Source: Kiloniellales bacterium | GTDB taxonomy: Bacteria > Pseudomonadota > Alphaproteobacteria > Kiloniellales > JAKSBE01 | Direction: 5' to 3' | Assembly (NCBI GenBank): GCA_022361275.1 | Contig: JAKSBE010000149.1 | Coordinates: 1-48,882, forward strand | DNA length: 48,882 nucleotides | Part shown: positions 1 to 7,746 of the stretch, one piece after another | How positions within the stretch are numbered: the stretch's first letter is position 1 | Layout of the letters: the number at the start of each line of letters is the position of its first letter | Position numbers and translations under genes: made by a program | The notes under the pieces: generated by a model | The model's database searches: none | Told to the model about the DNA's origin: nothing | Seen by the model: the letters and a program-made list of their open reading frames with translations, nothing else

Positions 1-1
1 C

Positions 2-736
2 ATCTACGCCGATGTCGCAGATGCGCTCTGGCAGATCAACGAGCGGATCAACGAGGTGCGCGGCGAAGACCTGCCGCTCCACGACATCGGCCGCTGCCAG
101 GAACTGCGCGAGACGATCTGGGCGGACCTGACCGCCGAGCGCAGCGATACGGCCTACCCGATGAAGCCGCAGCGGATCCTCAGCGACATCCGTGCCGCTT
201 TAGGGCCGCCGGACATTCTGCTGTCCGACGTCGGCGCCCACAAGATGTGGGTCTCGCGCTACTACCAGTGCCTGGAGCAGAACACCTGCCTGATCTCCAA
301 CGGCTTCTGCTCCATGGGCTTCGCCCTGCCCGGGGCGATCGGCGCCAAGTTCGCCAGCCCCGAGTCCAAGGTGGTCGCGATCTGCGGCGACGCCGGCTTC
401 CTGATGAACGTCCAGGACCTGGAGACCGCCGCCCGCCTGAAGATCCCGATGGTGATCGTGGTCTGGCTCGACGGCGAGTACGGCCTGATCAAGTGGAAGC
501 AGCAGAACGAGTTCGGCGGCCGGCATTCCCAGCTGACCTTCGACAACCCGGACATGGAGCTGCTCGCCAAGTCCTTTGGGATCTGGGGCCGCAAGGTCGA
601 GTCCGCGGCAGCCTTCCGGCCGGCGCTGGAGGAGGCCCTGGCACAGGACGGACCCTGCCTGATCGCGGTCGACGTGGACTACGCCGAGAACCGGAAGCTG
701 ACCAAGCGCCTGGGCGAGATCGAGCTGCACATCTAG
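2..736 (+). CDS. Acetolactate synthase-type ThDP-dependent enzyme, C-terminal part (5' truncated)
   Basis: The reading frame is open from base 2, so the gene begins outside the window; about 244 residues remain. The fragment is the C-terminal ThDP-binding domain of the acetolactate synthase/pyruvate oxidase family. It has the ISNGFCSMGFALPGAIGAK core and the diphosphate/metal motif GDAGFLMN followed by VVWLD, a variant of the usual GDG...NN (Ala and Asp replace Gly and Asn). The wording MWVSRYY and the final VDVDYAEN resemble catabolic acetolactate synthases (AlsS type) more than IlvB. Predicted reaction: condensation of two pyruvates to acetolactate. The exact substrate cannot be fixed without the N-terminal domains. 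Confidence 0.85.
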   Translation: MYADVADALWQINERINEVRGEDLPLHDIGRCQELRETIWADLTAERSDTAYPMKPQRILSDIRAALGPPDILLSDVGAHKMWVSRYYQCLEQNTCLISNGFCSMGFALPGAIGAKFASPESKVVAICGDAGFLMNVQDLETAARLKIPMVIVVWLDGEYGLIKWKQQNEFGGRHSQLTFDNPDMELLAKSFGIWGRKVESAAAFRPALEEALAQDGPCLIAVDVDYAENRKLTKRLGEIELHI

Positions 737-830
737 CCGGGCCGTTCGGGCACGCGTGGGCGGGATTGCCGGCCAAGGTGAGCTTGAAGGGCGTGCAGAG
801 AGTCCGAGACGGGTCTGTCACTATGCACGG

Positions 831-1682
831 ATGACGAGACCGCTTTTGCTTCTTTGCGCCTTGGGCACTTTCTTGCTCGGCTCCGTCGAAGGGAGTGCCG
901 ATCACCAGAAGAACTTCCAAGCCGACAGACGCGACGTCCTGCATGATCGGTCCACGGGTGTTCTTCGAGAAGACGGAGAAGCCGCAACGTGGGAACGGCT
1001 CGCCGATGTTCGGGGCCAGTACTGGTCCAGGATCGGAAAGGAGAGGCGGCATCAGCCAGGCAGGGGCGACGCCAGGGATCCCGGCGAGGCGTTAAGAGGT
1101 TATCGGCTCGCCGCCGAGCTTGGAGACCCCGTCGCGCAGATCAATCTGGGCACGATGTTTGCTTTAGGAAACGGTGTTGCCAAGGACGAGGCGCTTGCTT
1201 TCAAGTGGTATCGGGCCGCCGCCGAGCAGGGGCACCCCTTCGCTCAGTTCAAGGTCGGCGCCATGTTTGCGGCGGGGTTCGGGGTCGAGACCGACGATGC
1301 CGAGGCGGTGCAGTGGCATCGAATGGCCGCAAAGCAGGGCAACGCGGACGCTCAGCTCGCCCTGGGCTGGGCTTACCAGTACGGGCTGGGGGGGCTCGCC
1401 CAAGACTATGGTGAAGCGGCCAGATGGTACTTTCTCGCCGCCGAACAAGGGCTCCCGGAGGGTCACGATTCCCTGGGCGACCTCTATCTGCATGGTCAGG
1501 GCGTGCGGCAGGACCTCGTCCTGGCCCATGCACACTCACGCATCGCGGCCGAACTGGACGCCGAAGGCATGGCGCCCAAGATCAAGCCCTTTCTGAAGGT
1601 GATCGAGGGGAGAATGACGCCCGACGAGATCTCGAGGGCGAGTGACGTGGCCAGGGAATGGCTCGTGATCCATCGCCGCTGA
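831..1682 (+). CDS. Sel1-repeat (SLR) secreted protein
   Basis: The 283-residue protein starts with a hydrophobic signal peptide (MTRPLLLLCALGTFLLGSVEG). After a poorly conserved stretch come about four Sel1-like repeats (for example AAELGDPVAQINLGTMFALG, KWYRAAAEQGHPFAQFKVGA, QWHRMAAKQGNADAQLALGW, RWYFLAAEQGLPEGHDSLGD). Sel1 repeats form alpha-solenoids used for protein-protein contact, so this is probably a periplasmic adaptor. A GTG at 756 in the same frame would add 25 residues with no signal character, so ATG 831 is preferred. Base composition is visibly lower in GC (about 52-60%) than the neighbours, which suggests a younger arrival. No partner gene is adjacent. Confidence 0.8.
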   Translation: MTRPLLLLCALGTFLLGSVEGSADHQKNFQADRRDVLHDRSTGVLREDGEAATWERLADVRGQYWSRIGKERRHQPGRGDARDPGEALRGYRLAAELGDPVAQINLGTMFALGNGVAKDEALAFKWYRAAAEQGHPFAQFKVGAMFAAGFGVETDDAEAVQWHRMAAKQGNADAQLALGWAYQYGLGGLAQDYGEAARWYFLAAEQGLPEGHDSLGDLYLHGQGVRQDLVLAHAHSRIAAELDAEGMAPKIKPFLKVIEGRMTPDEISRASDVAREWLVIHRR

Positions 1683-1936
1683 CGCATCAATGACAGACCG
1701 TTGATCGGCCGAGCGTTCTTCCGGTGTGTTAGTCTCCGGAGCCGAGGGGAGTCGGTCGCCATGGGTTCCGTCGACTCCTCGACCGGACGGATCGGTCTCT
1801 ACTCAGTTTCGGCTTCGCAATCGCGGCCGCCGCGACGGCTGCGGACGGGGCTCGTCCGCAGGTGCGGTCGAGGGTGGGACCGGGGAGGTTGGCCAGGGGG
1901 TCAAGGCTCTGAGCCGGAGAGTTCGGGAGGTCAGTC

Positions 1937-3010
1937 GTGCGCAAGCAGAGGCCTGGGGAAGCCGGAGCGCAGCGTCCGTCGGCGGTCGCGGCAGTCGTCA
2001 TGTTGGGCCTCGCCTGCGCCTTCGCGGCGGGCGCCCGGGCGGCCCCGCCGCCGTCGCCCGACGAGGTCCTGAGCCTGCTGGGCTTCACGGCGGAGGAGCG
2101 GGAAGCGTTGCGGCGCGGGGAGATCGTGGCCAGGGACCAGGCGATCCTGCGCGAGGACCACATCAGCGCGGCCGTGGCCATGCATCTGGCGGTCCCGGTC
2201 GAGGCCCTGCACCTCGACGCCCTGACCGGCCGGAACCTGGTGCGGGATCCCAACATCGCCGCGGTCGGGTCGCTCCGGGACGGGGCGGCGGCCTGGCAGG
2301 GGCAGGCCTTCGGCGCCGAGGAGGCGGAGGAGGCCCGGCGGCTGCGGGAGGACCGCGGCGGCGGCGACTTCAACCTCTCGGCGGCCGAGGCCGCGGCGAT
2401 CGAAGCCGGCCTCGAGGCGGGCGGCGGCGCCGGTCCCGAAGCCCTGGCCTCGGCGCTCTACCGCGAGATCCTGCTGGCCCGCCAGGCGGCCTACCGCGCG
2501 GAGGGGCTAGGGGCCATCGCGCCCTACCGGCGCAACGGGGCGACCCTGCGCCCGAACACCGGCCTCGCCGCCGTGTCGACGCCGAAGAACTTCGCCCTGC
2601 TGGGCTACTTCCCGGACTTCACCGCGGCGCTCGCCGGCTTTCCCCGGGCCGAGCGTCCCGGGGTCGCCCACGGCCACTACTGGATCAAGCGGGAGATCGG
2701 CGGCCGGCCCAACTATATCCTGGTCCACCAGGTCGTCGCCGGCGGCGCGGACCACGCGATCTTCGCCATGCGCGAGTACTACGTCGGACACACCTACGAG
2801 GCGCTGCAGTTCGTCATGCTGGCCCTGCCGGCCGAGGGCGGCAGTCTGCTCGTCCTGGTCACCAGCACCTTCGCCGACAAGGCCACCGGCTTCTTCAACG
2901 ACCTGGCCCGCTGGTTCGGCCAGCGGCGGATGCGCGACGACCTGCGCAACCACTTCGAGGCCCTGAAAGCCGAGCCGGCGGAGTCCTGGCCGGTCGCCGA
3001 GGGCCGCTAG
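1937..3010 (+). CDS. Secreted protein of unknown function
   Basis: This is a 357-residue protein with a GTG start preceded by a GGGAGG ribosome-binding site. It has a long signal peptide (hydrophobic core AVAAVVMLGLACAFAAGARA, cleavage probably near residue 35). The mature part is Ala/Glu-rich and then has a more structured C-terminal half (residues about 200-345) with aromatic-rich segments such as FALLGYFPDFTAALAGF, HYWIKREIGGRPNYILVHQ and REYYVGHTYEALQFVML. The ending FADKATGFFNDLARWFGQRRMRDDLRNHF resembles the ends of lipid-binding START/SRPBCC-type proteins, but no family can be assigned safely. It stands alone, with tRNA-Gly on the opposite strand downstream. Confidence 0.75.
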   Translation: MRKQRPGEAGAQRPSAVAAVVMLGLACAFAAGARAAPPPSPDEVLSLLGFTAEEREALRRGEIVARDQAILREDHISAAVAMHLAVPVEALHLDALTGRNLVRDPNIAAVGSLRDGAAAWQGQAFGAEEAEEARRLREDRGGGDFNLSAAEAAAIEAGLEAGGGAGPEALASALYREILLARQAAYRAEGLGAIAPYRRNGATLRPNTGLAAVSTPKNFALLGYFPDFTAALAGFPRAERPGVAHGHYWIKREIGGRPNYILVHQVVAGGADHAIFAMREYYVGHTYEALQFVMLALPAEGGSLLVLVTSTFADKATGFFNDLARWFGQRRMRDDLRNHFEALKAEPAESWPVAEGR

Positions 3011-3050
3011 CGGCGCGGCGATGCAAGTCCTTTAATTTCAGAGGGAAGGA

Positions 3051-3125
3051 TGGAGCGGGCGATGAGATTCGAACTCACGACTTCAACCTTGGCAAGGTTG
3101 CGCTCTACCCCTGAGCTACGCCCGC
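3051..3125 (-). tRNA. tRNA-Gly (anticodon GCC)
   Basis: Read on the minus strand, a 75-nt cloverleaf is clear. The acceptor stem GCGGGCG pairs with CGCCCGC, the D-arm is GCTCAGGGGTAGAGC, the anticodon arm CAACCTTGCCAAGGTTG carries GCC, the T-arm contains GTTCGAATC, and the 3' CCA is encoded (plus-strand TGG at 3051-3053). It lies between convergent or outward-facing protein genes and is likely transcribed alone. Confidence 0.96.
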
Positions 3126-3268
3126 ATCCTTGCGTGAAGGACCAGTGAGTTAGTCCTTTTCCCCGGCCTTGGCAAGGCCCTTTTGCGCCGACGGCGGGCT
3201 TGAGCCCCGGGGCGGGCACCCGCTATCAAGGACGGCCAAGCCGCCGCAGCCGGAGAGGGGGACCATCG

Positions 3269-3817
3269 ATGTCGGATCCAGCACCGGGCGCACCCGAGGC
3301 CCGCCTCGCCGACGGCAGCGCCCCGACCACGCCGGAGGCCCTGCTCGCGCGCCTTTCGGCGCTGGGCATCGAGACCCGGACGGTCGCGCACGAGCCGCTG
3401 TTCACGGTCGAGCAGTCCAAGGCCCTGCGCGGCCAGTTGCCCGGCGGCCATACCAAGAACCTCTTCCTGCGCAACAAGAAGGGCCGGATGTGGCTGGTCA
3501 CCTGCCTGGAGGACCGGCAGGTCGACCTCAAGGCCCTGGCCGCGGCCCTGGAGGGCGGCCGCTTCTCCTTCGGCTCGGCCGAGCGCCTGATGGCCAACCT
3601 GGGCGTGATCCCCGGCGCGGTCACGCCCTTCGCCGTGATCAACGATGCCGGCGGGGCGGTGCAGATGGTGCTGGACAAGGCGCTGCTGGACCACGACCCG
3701 CTGAACTTCCACCCGCTGGACAACGCCCGGACCACGGCGATCGCGCCGGGCGACCTGCTGCGCTTCCTGGAAGCCGTCGGGCATCCGCCCCTGATCCTCG
3801 ACCTGGACGGCCTCTAG
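3269..3817 (+). CDS. YbaK/ProX-type prolyl-tRNA editing deacylase
   Basis: The 182-residue protein spans one YbaK/aminoacyl-tRNA-deacylase domain. Family signatures are EPLFTVEQSKALRGQLPGGHTKNLFLRNKKG, where the Lys after HT is the conserved active-site Lys, and GVIPGAVTPFAVIND. These are typical of ProXp-ala (PrdX) proteins, free-standing proteins that hydrolyse alanine mischarged on tRNA(Pro). ATG 3269 follows a GGGGGACC stretch and is preferred; an in-frame upstream start would add 23 Arg/Gly-rich residues unlike the family. It is a monocistronic-looking gene. Confidence 0.88.
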   Translation: MSDPAPGAPEARLADGSAPTTPEALLARLSALGIETRTVAHEPLFTVEQSKALRGQLPGGHTKNLFLRNKKGRMWLVTCLEDRQVDLKALAAALEGGRFSFGSAERLMANLGVIPGAVTPFAVINDAGGAVQMVLDKALLDHDPLNFHPLDNARTTAIAPGDLLRFLEAVGHPPLILDLDGL

Positions 3818-4087
3818 GACTCCGCCGGGGCGCCCCGGAAAGGCTCGGAGGGGACCGGGACCCTTGGGTGCGACAGTCTTCTATAGGACCCGGTCGCCGG
3901 GGCCGCGGACTTGCCTCGGGCGCCTAAAGCGGCCATCTATTGGGGCGAGGGGCAGGGCCTTCCCCGTCAGACGGCTTCACCGGTGGCGCAACCAAGGCGC
4001 GCGCCCACCGCAGCGCGATCCGGCGTGGAACGGCCCGGCACGGAGCGGCCGGGTGTAAAGCGGCCCTAGGCAGAGCGGAAGAAGAGC

Positions 4088-5017
4088 ATGGAACCCATCA
4101 TCGGATTGTCGGGCGGATCCGGCGCGGAGCTGCCCGCCGACCTGATCAAGGACGCCACCACCGAGAGCTTCACCGCGGACGTCCTCGACGCCTCGCGCGA
4201 CGTGCCGGTGATCGTCGACTTCTGGGCGCCCTGGTGCGGCCCCTGCAAGCAGCTTGGCCCGGCGCTGGAGAAGGCGGTCAAGGCCGCGCGCGGCGCCGTC
4301 CGGCTGGTCAAGATCGACATCGACCAGAACCAGGCGCTGGCGGCCCAGCTGCGGGTCCAGTCGATCCCGGCGGTCTTCGCCTTCTTCCAGGGCCGCCCGG
4401 TCGACGGCTTCGTCGGCGCCCTGCCGGACAGCCAGATCCAGAGCTTCGTCAAGCGCCTGGCCGAGGCGACCGGCGGCGAGGTCGGGCCGAGCCCGGTCGA
4501 CCAGGCGCTGGAGCAGGCCCAGGCCGCCCTCGACCAGAACCAGGTCGGCGCCGCCTCGGCGCTCTACGGCCAGATCCTGTCGGTCGAGCCGGACAACGTC
4601 GCCGCCATCGCCGGCAGCATCCGCTGCCACCTGCTGTCGGGCGATGCCGCCGGAGCGAAGCAGATGTACGACGCCCTGACTGCCGAGATGCAGGCCAGGC
4701 CGGAGATCTCCGCCGTGGCCGCGGCCATCGAGCTGGAGCTGGACAGCGGCGCGGCCGGCGACCTGGCGGCCCTGCACAGCCAGGTCGGCGCCAACCCGGG
4801 CGACCACCAGGCGCGCTTCGACCTGGCGATGGCCCTCTACGCCGCCGGCCAGAAGGAAGGCGCGGCCGACGAGCTGATGGAGATCCTGCGCCGCGATCGC
4901 AAATGGAACGAGGAGGCGGCCCGCAAGCAGCTGGTCAAGTTCTTCGAGGCCTGGGGTCCGACCGATCCGCTGACCCTGGCGACACGGCGCAAGCTGTCCT
5001 CGCTGCTGTTTTCATGA
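4088..5017 (+). CDS. cnoX: Chaperedoxin CnoX (YbbN), thioredoxin fold plus TPR
   Basis: This 309-residue protein has an N-terminal thioredoxin domain (about residues 25-135) with an intact WCGPC redox motif (Cys50, Cys53) and a C-terminal TPR-like helical region (about 150-305). The arrangement is that of YbbN/CnoX, which protects unfolding proteins from aggregation and over-oxidation and hands them to GroEL or DnaK. E. coli YbbN lacks the first Cys, while alphaproteobacterial members keep both, as here, so thiol activity is expected. Its stop overlaps the next start (ATGA at 5014-5017), which implies translational coupling with the LON-domain gene. Confidence 0.92.
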   Translation: MEPIIGLSGGSGAELPADLIKDATTESFTADVLDASRDVPVIVDFWAPWCGPCKQLGPALEKAVKAARGAVRLVKIDIDQNQALAAQLRVQSIPAVFAFFQGRPVDGFVGALPDSQIQSFVKRLAEATGGEVGPSPVDQALEQAQAALDQNQVGAASALYGQILSVEPDNVAAIAGSIRCHLLSGDAAGAKQMYDALTAEMQARPEISAVAAAIELELDSGAAGDLAALHSQVGANPGDHQARFDLAMALYAAGQKEGAADELMEILRRDRKWNEEAARKQLVKFFEAWGPTDPLTLATRRKLSSLLFS

Positions 5018-5670
5018 CCCAGCATCCCTTCGATCTCGCCTTCGAGGAGCTGCCGAGCGCCCTGCCGGTCTTTCCGCTGCCGGGCGCGCTGCTGCTGCCG
5101 CGGGGCCACCTGCCGCTCAACATCTTCGAGCCGCGCTACCTCTGCATGATCCAGGACGCCCTGGCCGGATCGCGCCTGATCGGCATGATCCAGCCGCGCG
5201 AGGGCGCGGACGATCCGGGCGGGGCGCCGATCTACGGCGTCGGCTGCGCCGGCCAGATCGCCGCCTTCAACGAGACCGACGACGGCCGCTACCTGATCAC
5301 CCTGCGCGGCCTGCTACGCTTCTCCGTGGCGCGCGAGCTGAAGACCTGCAAGGGCTACCGCCAGGTCGAGCCGGGCTTCGAGACCTACCGCGGCGACCTC
5401 GAGGAGGAGACCGTGGAGCTCGACCGCGAGCGTCTGCTGACGGCGCTGCGCGCCTTCTTCGCCGAGCGCGAGCTCTCGGTCGACTGGAAGGCGGTGGCCC
5501 GCCTGGACGGCGAGACCCTGGTCAACACCATGGCCATGCTCTGCCCCTTCGAGCCGCCGGAGAAGCAGGCCCTGCTGGAGGCCAAGACCCTGGCGGCGCG
5601 GGCCGAGACACTTTTCGCGGTGCTGGAGATGTCCAAGGTCGAGAGCGGTGAGGACCTGGTCAGGCACTGA
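5014..5670 (+). CDS. LON peptidase substrate-binding (N-terminal) domain protein
   Basis: The 218-residue protein consists of a lone Lon N-terminal domain (LPVFPLPGALLLPRGHLPLNIFEPRYLCMI is diagnostic) without AAA+ or protease domains. Family members of this size are widespread in proteobacteria. They probably bind unfolded or specific substrates, but the function is not established. The start ATG overlaps the cnoX stop by four bases, so the two are co-translated. The pairing of a holdase-type thioredoxin with a Lon substrate-recognition domain suggests a shared protein-quality-control role (inference). Confidence 0.9.
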   Translation: MTQHPFDLAFEELPSALPVFPLPGALLLPRGHLPLNIFEPRYLCMIQDALAGSRLIGMIQPREGADDPGGAPIYGVGCAGQIAAFNETDDGRYLITLRGLLRFSVARELKTCKGYRQVEPGFETYRGDLEEETVELDRERLLTALRAFFAERELSVDWKAVARLDGETLVNTMAMLCPFEPPEKQALLEAKTLAARAETLFAVLEMSKVESGEDLVRH

Positions 5671-5712
5671 ACGCGGCCGACGCGAGGCCGAGGTGGCGGG
5701 AGAACGAGGACG

Positions 5713-5916
5713 ATGTCCGAGGAAAGCAAGCAGGGCAAAGGCACGGGCGTGGACCGCAAGCTGCTGGAGATCCTGGTCTGTCCGGTGACCAAGGGGCCCC
5801 TGGAGTACGACGCCGAGCAGCAGGAGCTGATCAGCCGCCAGGCCGGGCTGGCCTATCCGATCCGCGACGGCATCCCGATCATGCTGCGCGACGAAGCCCG
5901 TCCGCTGGAGTCCTGA
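5713..5916 (+). CDS. Trm112-like (UPF0434) small protein
   Basis: This 67-residue protein contains the Trm112 fold signature: [17 protein letters not shown], a middle strand, and [12 protein letters not shown] at the C-terminus. Eukaryotic Trm112 activates methyltransferases. Bacterial members are small, usually keep only some zinc cysteines (one Cys here) and have uncertain roles. It lies 42 bp after the LON-domain gene, and its stop overlaps the next start (TGATG at 5914-5918), so it belongs to the same operon. Confidence 0.9.
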   Translation: MSEESKQGKGTGVDRKLLEILVCPVTKGPLEYDAEQQELISRQAGLAYPIRDGIPIMLRDEARPLES

Positions 5917-6311
5917 TGAGCAACCGGGAATACGCGCTGGAGACCGCGCACTGGCCGAGCGAGATCCGCTACGTCAGCGCCGAGAAGCGACTGGAGGTCG
6001 ACTTCGACAACGGGGTGACCTTCTCCTACCCGGCCGAGTACCTGCGCGTCGAGAGCCCCTCGGCCGAGGTCCAGGGCCACGGGCCGAGCCAGAAGCAGAC
6101 CGTCTCCGGCCGCCGCCACGTCGGCATCCTGGAGATCGAGCCGGTCGGCAACTACGCGGTCAAGATCAGCTTCGACGACCTGCACGACACCGGCATCTTC
6201 TCCTGGAAGTACCTCTACGAGCTGGGCGAGACCCAGGACGAGAAGTGGCAGGCCTACCTCGACGCCCTGGCGGCCAAGGGCCTGTCCCGCGACCCGCCCA
6301 GCCGGGGCTGA
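5916..6311 (+). CDS. DUF971 / gamma-butyrobetaine hydroxylase N-terminal-like protein
   Basis: The 131-residue protein has the DUF971 pattern WPSEIRYVSAEKRLEVDFDNG...FSYPAEYLRVESPSAEVQGHG and ends with the region IEPVGNYAVKISFDDLHDTGIFSW. The same fold occurs at the N-terminus of gamma-butyrobetaine dioxygenase. Stand-alone bacterial members have been linked to Fe-S cluster handling, but the role here is unproven. The start overlaps the Trm112-like stop by one base, and it is the last gene of the cnoX operon. Confidence 0.9.
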   Translation: MSNREYALETAHWPSEIRYVSAEKRLEVDFDNGVTFSYPAEYLRVESPSAEVQGHGPSQKQTVSGRRHVGILEIEPVGNYAVKISFDDLHDTGIFSWKYLYELGETQDEKWQAYLDALAAKGLSRDPPSRG

Positions 6312-6426
6312 TCCCCCCCAAGACCGACTGTCGCCAGGCCGCAAGTCTGTCGCAGCTGGGTGAGACGCCCCGGCGGCGGCGGTTTCTGCTCGCGGGTGAC
6401 CTCCACCCGCGACGAGGAGTCGCGCC

Positions 6427-7701
6427 ATGGCGCCGGACACGCACAGCAAGGCGACCGCGGAGCCGGTCGAGAAGCCGCCGGCCGGCTTCCCGACCGATTC
6501 CGAATCCCCGATCGACATGCGCGCGCTGCGCGCCTACCGCCTGGGCCGCGTGCGCCGGGAACTCAAGGCGCGCGACTACGCCGGCCTGCTGCTCTTCGAT
6601 CCGATCAACGTCCGCTACGCGACCGGCACGCGCAACATGACGGTCTGGATCCTGCACAACCGGGCGCGCTACTGCTTCATCCCGACCGAGGGACCGGTGG
6701 TGCTCTTCGACTTCCACAACTGCGAGCACCTCTCCCAGGGCATCGAGACCGTCAACGAGGTGCGGCCGACCTGCTCCTGGTTCTATTTCGGCGCCGGCCC
6801 AAAGCTGGCCGAGCGCGCCAAGGCCTGGGCGGCCGAGCTGGCCGACCTGGTCGAGGCGCACGGCGGCGGCAACCGGCGCCTGGTGGCCGACCACTGCGAC
6901 CCGGCGGGCGCGGCGGCGCTGGGCAACCTGGGGGTCGAGCTCCACGACGGCCAGGAGGTCATGGAGCAGGCCCGGGCGATCAAGTCGGCCGAGGAACTGG
7001 CCTGCATGCGGGAGGCCATCGCCGTCTGCGAGACCGGCATGGCCCGGATGCGCGCGGCCCTGGAGCCCGGCCTGACCGAGAACGCGCTCTGGTCGATCCT
7101 ACACCAGACCAACATCGCGCTGGGCGGCGAGTGGATCGAGACCCGGCTGCTGTCCTCCGGCACCCGGACCAACCCCTGGTTCCAGGAGTGCGGCGGCAAG
7201 CTGATCCGGGCCGGCGAGCTGGTCTGCTACGACACCGACCTGATCGGGCCCTACAGCTACTGCGCCGACATCTCGCGCGCCCATTTCTGCGGCCCCGGGC
7301 GGCCCAGCGACGAGCAGCGCAAGCTCTACACCATGGCGGTCGAGCAGATCGAGCACAACATCGGCATCCTCAAGGCCGGGATGAGCTTCCGCGAGCTGGC
7401 CGAGAGATCCTATGTCCTGCCGCCGAAGTTCGCGCCCAACCGCTATTCGGCGGTCTACCACGGCGTCGGGCTCTGCGACGAGTACCCGCACGTCTCCTAC
7501 GTCCAGGACTTCGAGGGCGTGCGCGGCGGCTACGACGGCGTGGTCGAGGCCGGCATGACCCTCTGCGTCGAGAGCTACATCGGCGAACTGGGCGGCCAGG
7601 AAGGCGTCAAGCTGGAGGAGCAGGTCCTGGTCACCGAGACCGGCATCGAGCGCCTCTCGACCTTCCCCTTCGAGGAGAACCTGCTGCCGCGCGAAGTGTA
7701 A
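6427..7701 (+). CDS. DddP-like M24-fold protein (candidate DMSP lyase)
   Basis: This 424-residue protein has a creatinase/aminopeptidase P N-terminal domain (about 30-180) and a pita-bread M24 domain (about 185-415). It resembles DddP, the dimethylsulfoniopropionate lyase of marine alphaproteobacteria, rather than ordinary Xaa-Pro peptidases, with shared stretches GGEWIETRLLSSGTRTNPWF, HGVGLCDE and VKLEEQVL. All six metal ligands of DddP have counterparts: Asp269, Asp271, Asp281, His345, Glu382 and Glu397. The reported catalytic Asp (here Asp351, in LCDE), the active-site Tyr (Tyr340) and a Trp (Trp74) also match. Predicted reaction: DMSP cleavage to dimethylsulfide and acrylate. M24 relatives with other substrates remain possible. 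It starts at ATG 6427, after GAGGAGTCGCGCC. Confidence 0.72.
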   Translation: MAPDTHSKATAEPVEKPPAGFPTDSESPIDMRALRAYRLGRVRRELKARDYAGLLLFDPINVRYATGTRNMTVWILHNRARYCFIPTEGPVVLFDFHNCEHLSQGIETVNEVRPTCSWFYFGAGPKLAERAKAWAAELADLVEAHGGGNRRLVADHCDPAGAAALGNLGVELHDGQEVMEQARAIKSAEELACMREAIAVCETGMARMRAALEPGLTENALWSILHQTNIALGGEWIETRLLSSGTRTNPWFQECGGKLIRAGELVCYDTDLIGPYSYCADISRAHFCGPGRPSDEQRKLYTMAVEQIEHNIGILKAGMSFRELAERSYVLPPKFAPNRYSAVYHGVGLCDEYPHVSYVQDFEGVRGGYDGVVEAGMTLCVESYIGELGGQEGVKLEEQVLVTETGIERLSTFPFEENLLPREV

Positions 7702-7713
7702 ATAATTATTTAC
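7698..7713. repeat. AT-rich perfect 16-bp palindrome
   Basis: GTAAATAATTATTTAC reads the same on both strands. It contains the stop codon of the DddP-like gene (TAA 7699-7701) and lies 33 bp from the end of the convergent low-GC gene. A 14-base run without G or C is exceptional in this genome. It may be a junction, a protein-binding site or part of a bidirectional terminator. Confidence 0.7.
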
Positions 7714-7746
7714 GGCAATTGAGTTTTATGGCTTTCGGGTACTTGG

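Noticed and set aside
3137..3158. AAGGAC/GTCCTT hairpin followed by TTCC, possible terminator
   Set aside because: The stem is only 6 bp with a 10-base loop and a weak T-run, and it lies upstream of tRNA-Gly on the other strand; too weak to call.
3940..5670. A 576-codon frame suggesting a fusion upstream of the LON-domain protein
   Set aside because: The first 358 codons are an out-of-frame shadow of cnoX, Arg/Gly-rich without domains; the ATGA overlap at 5014 marks the true start.
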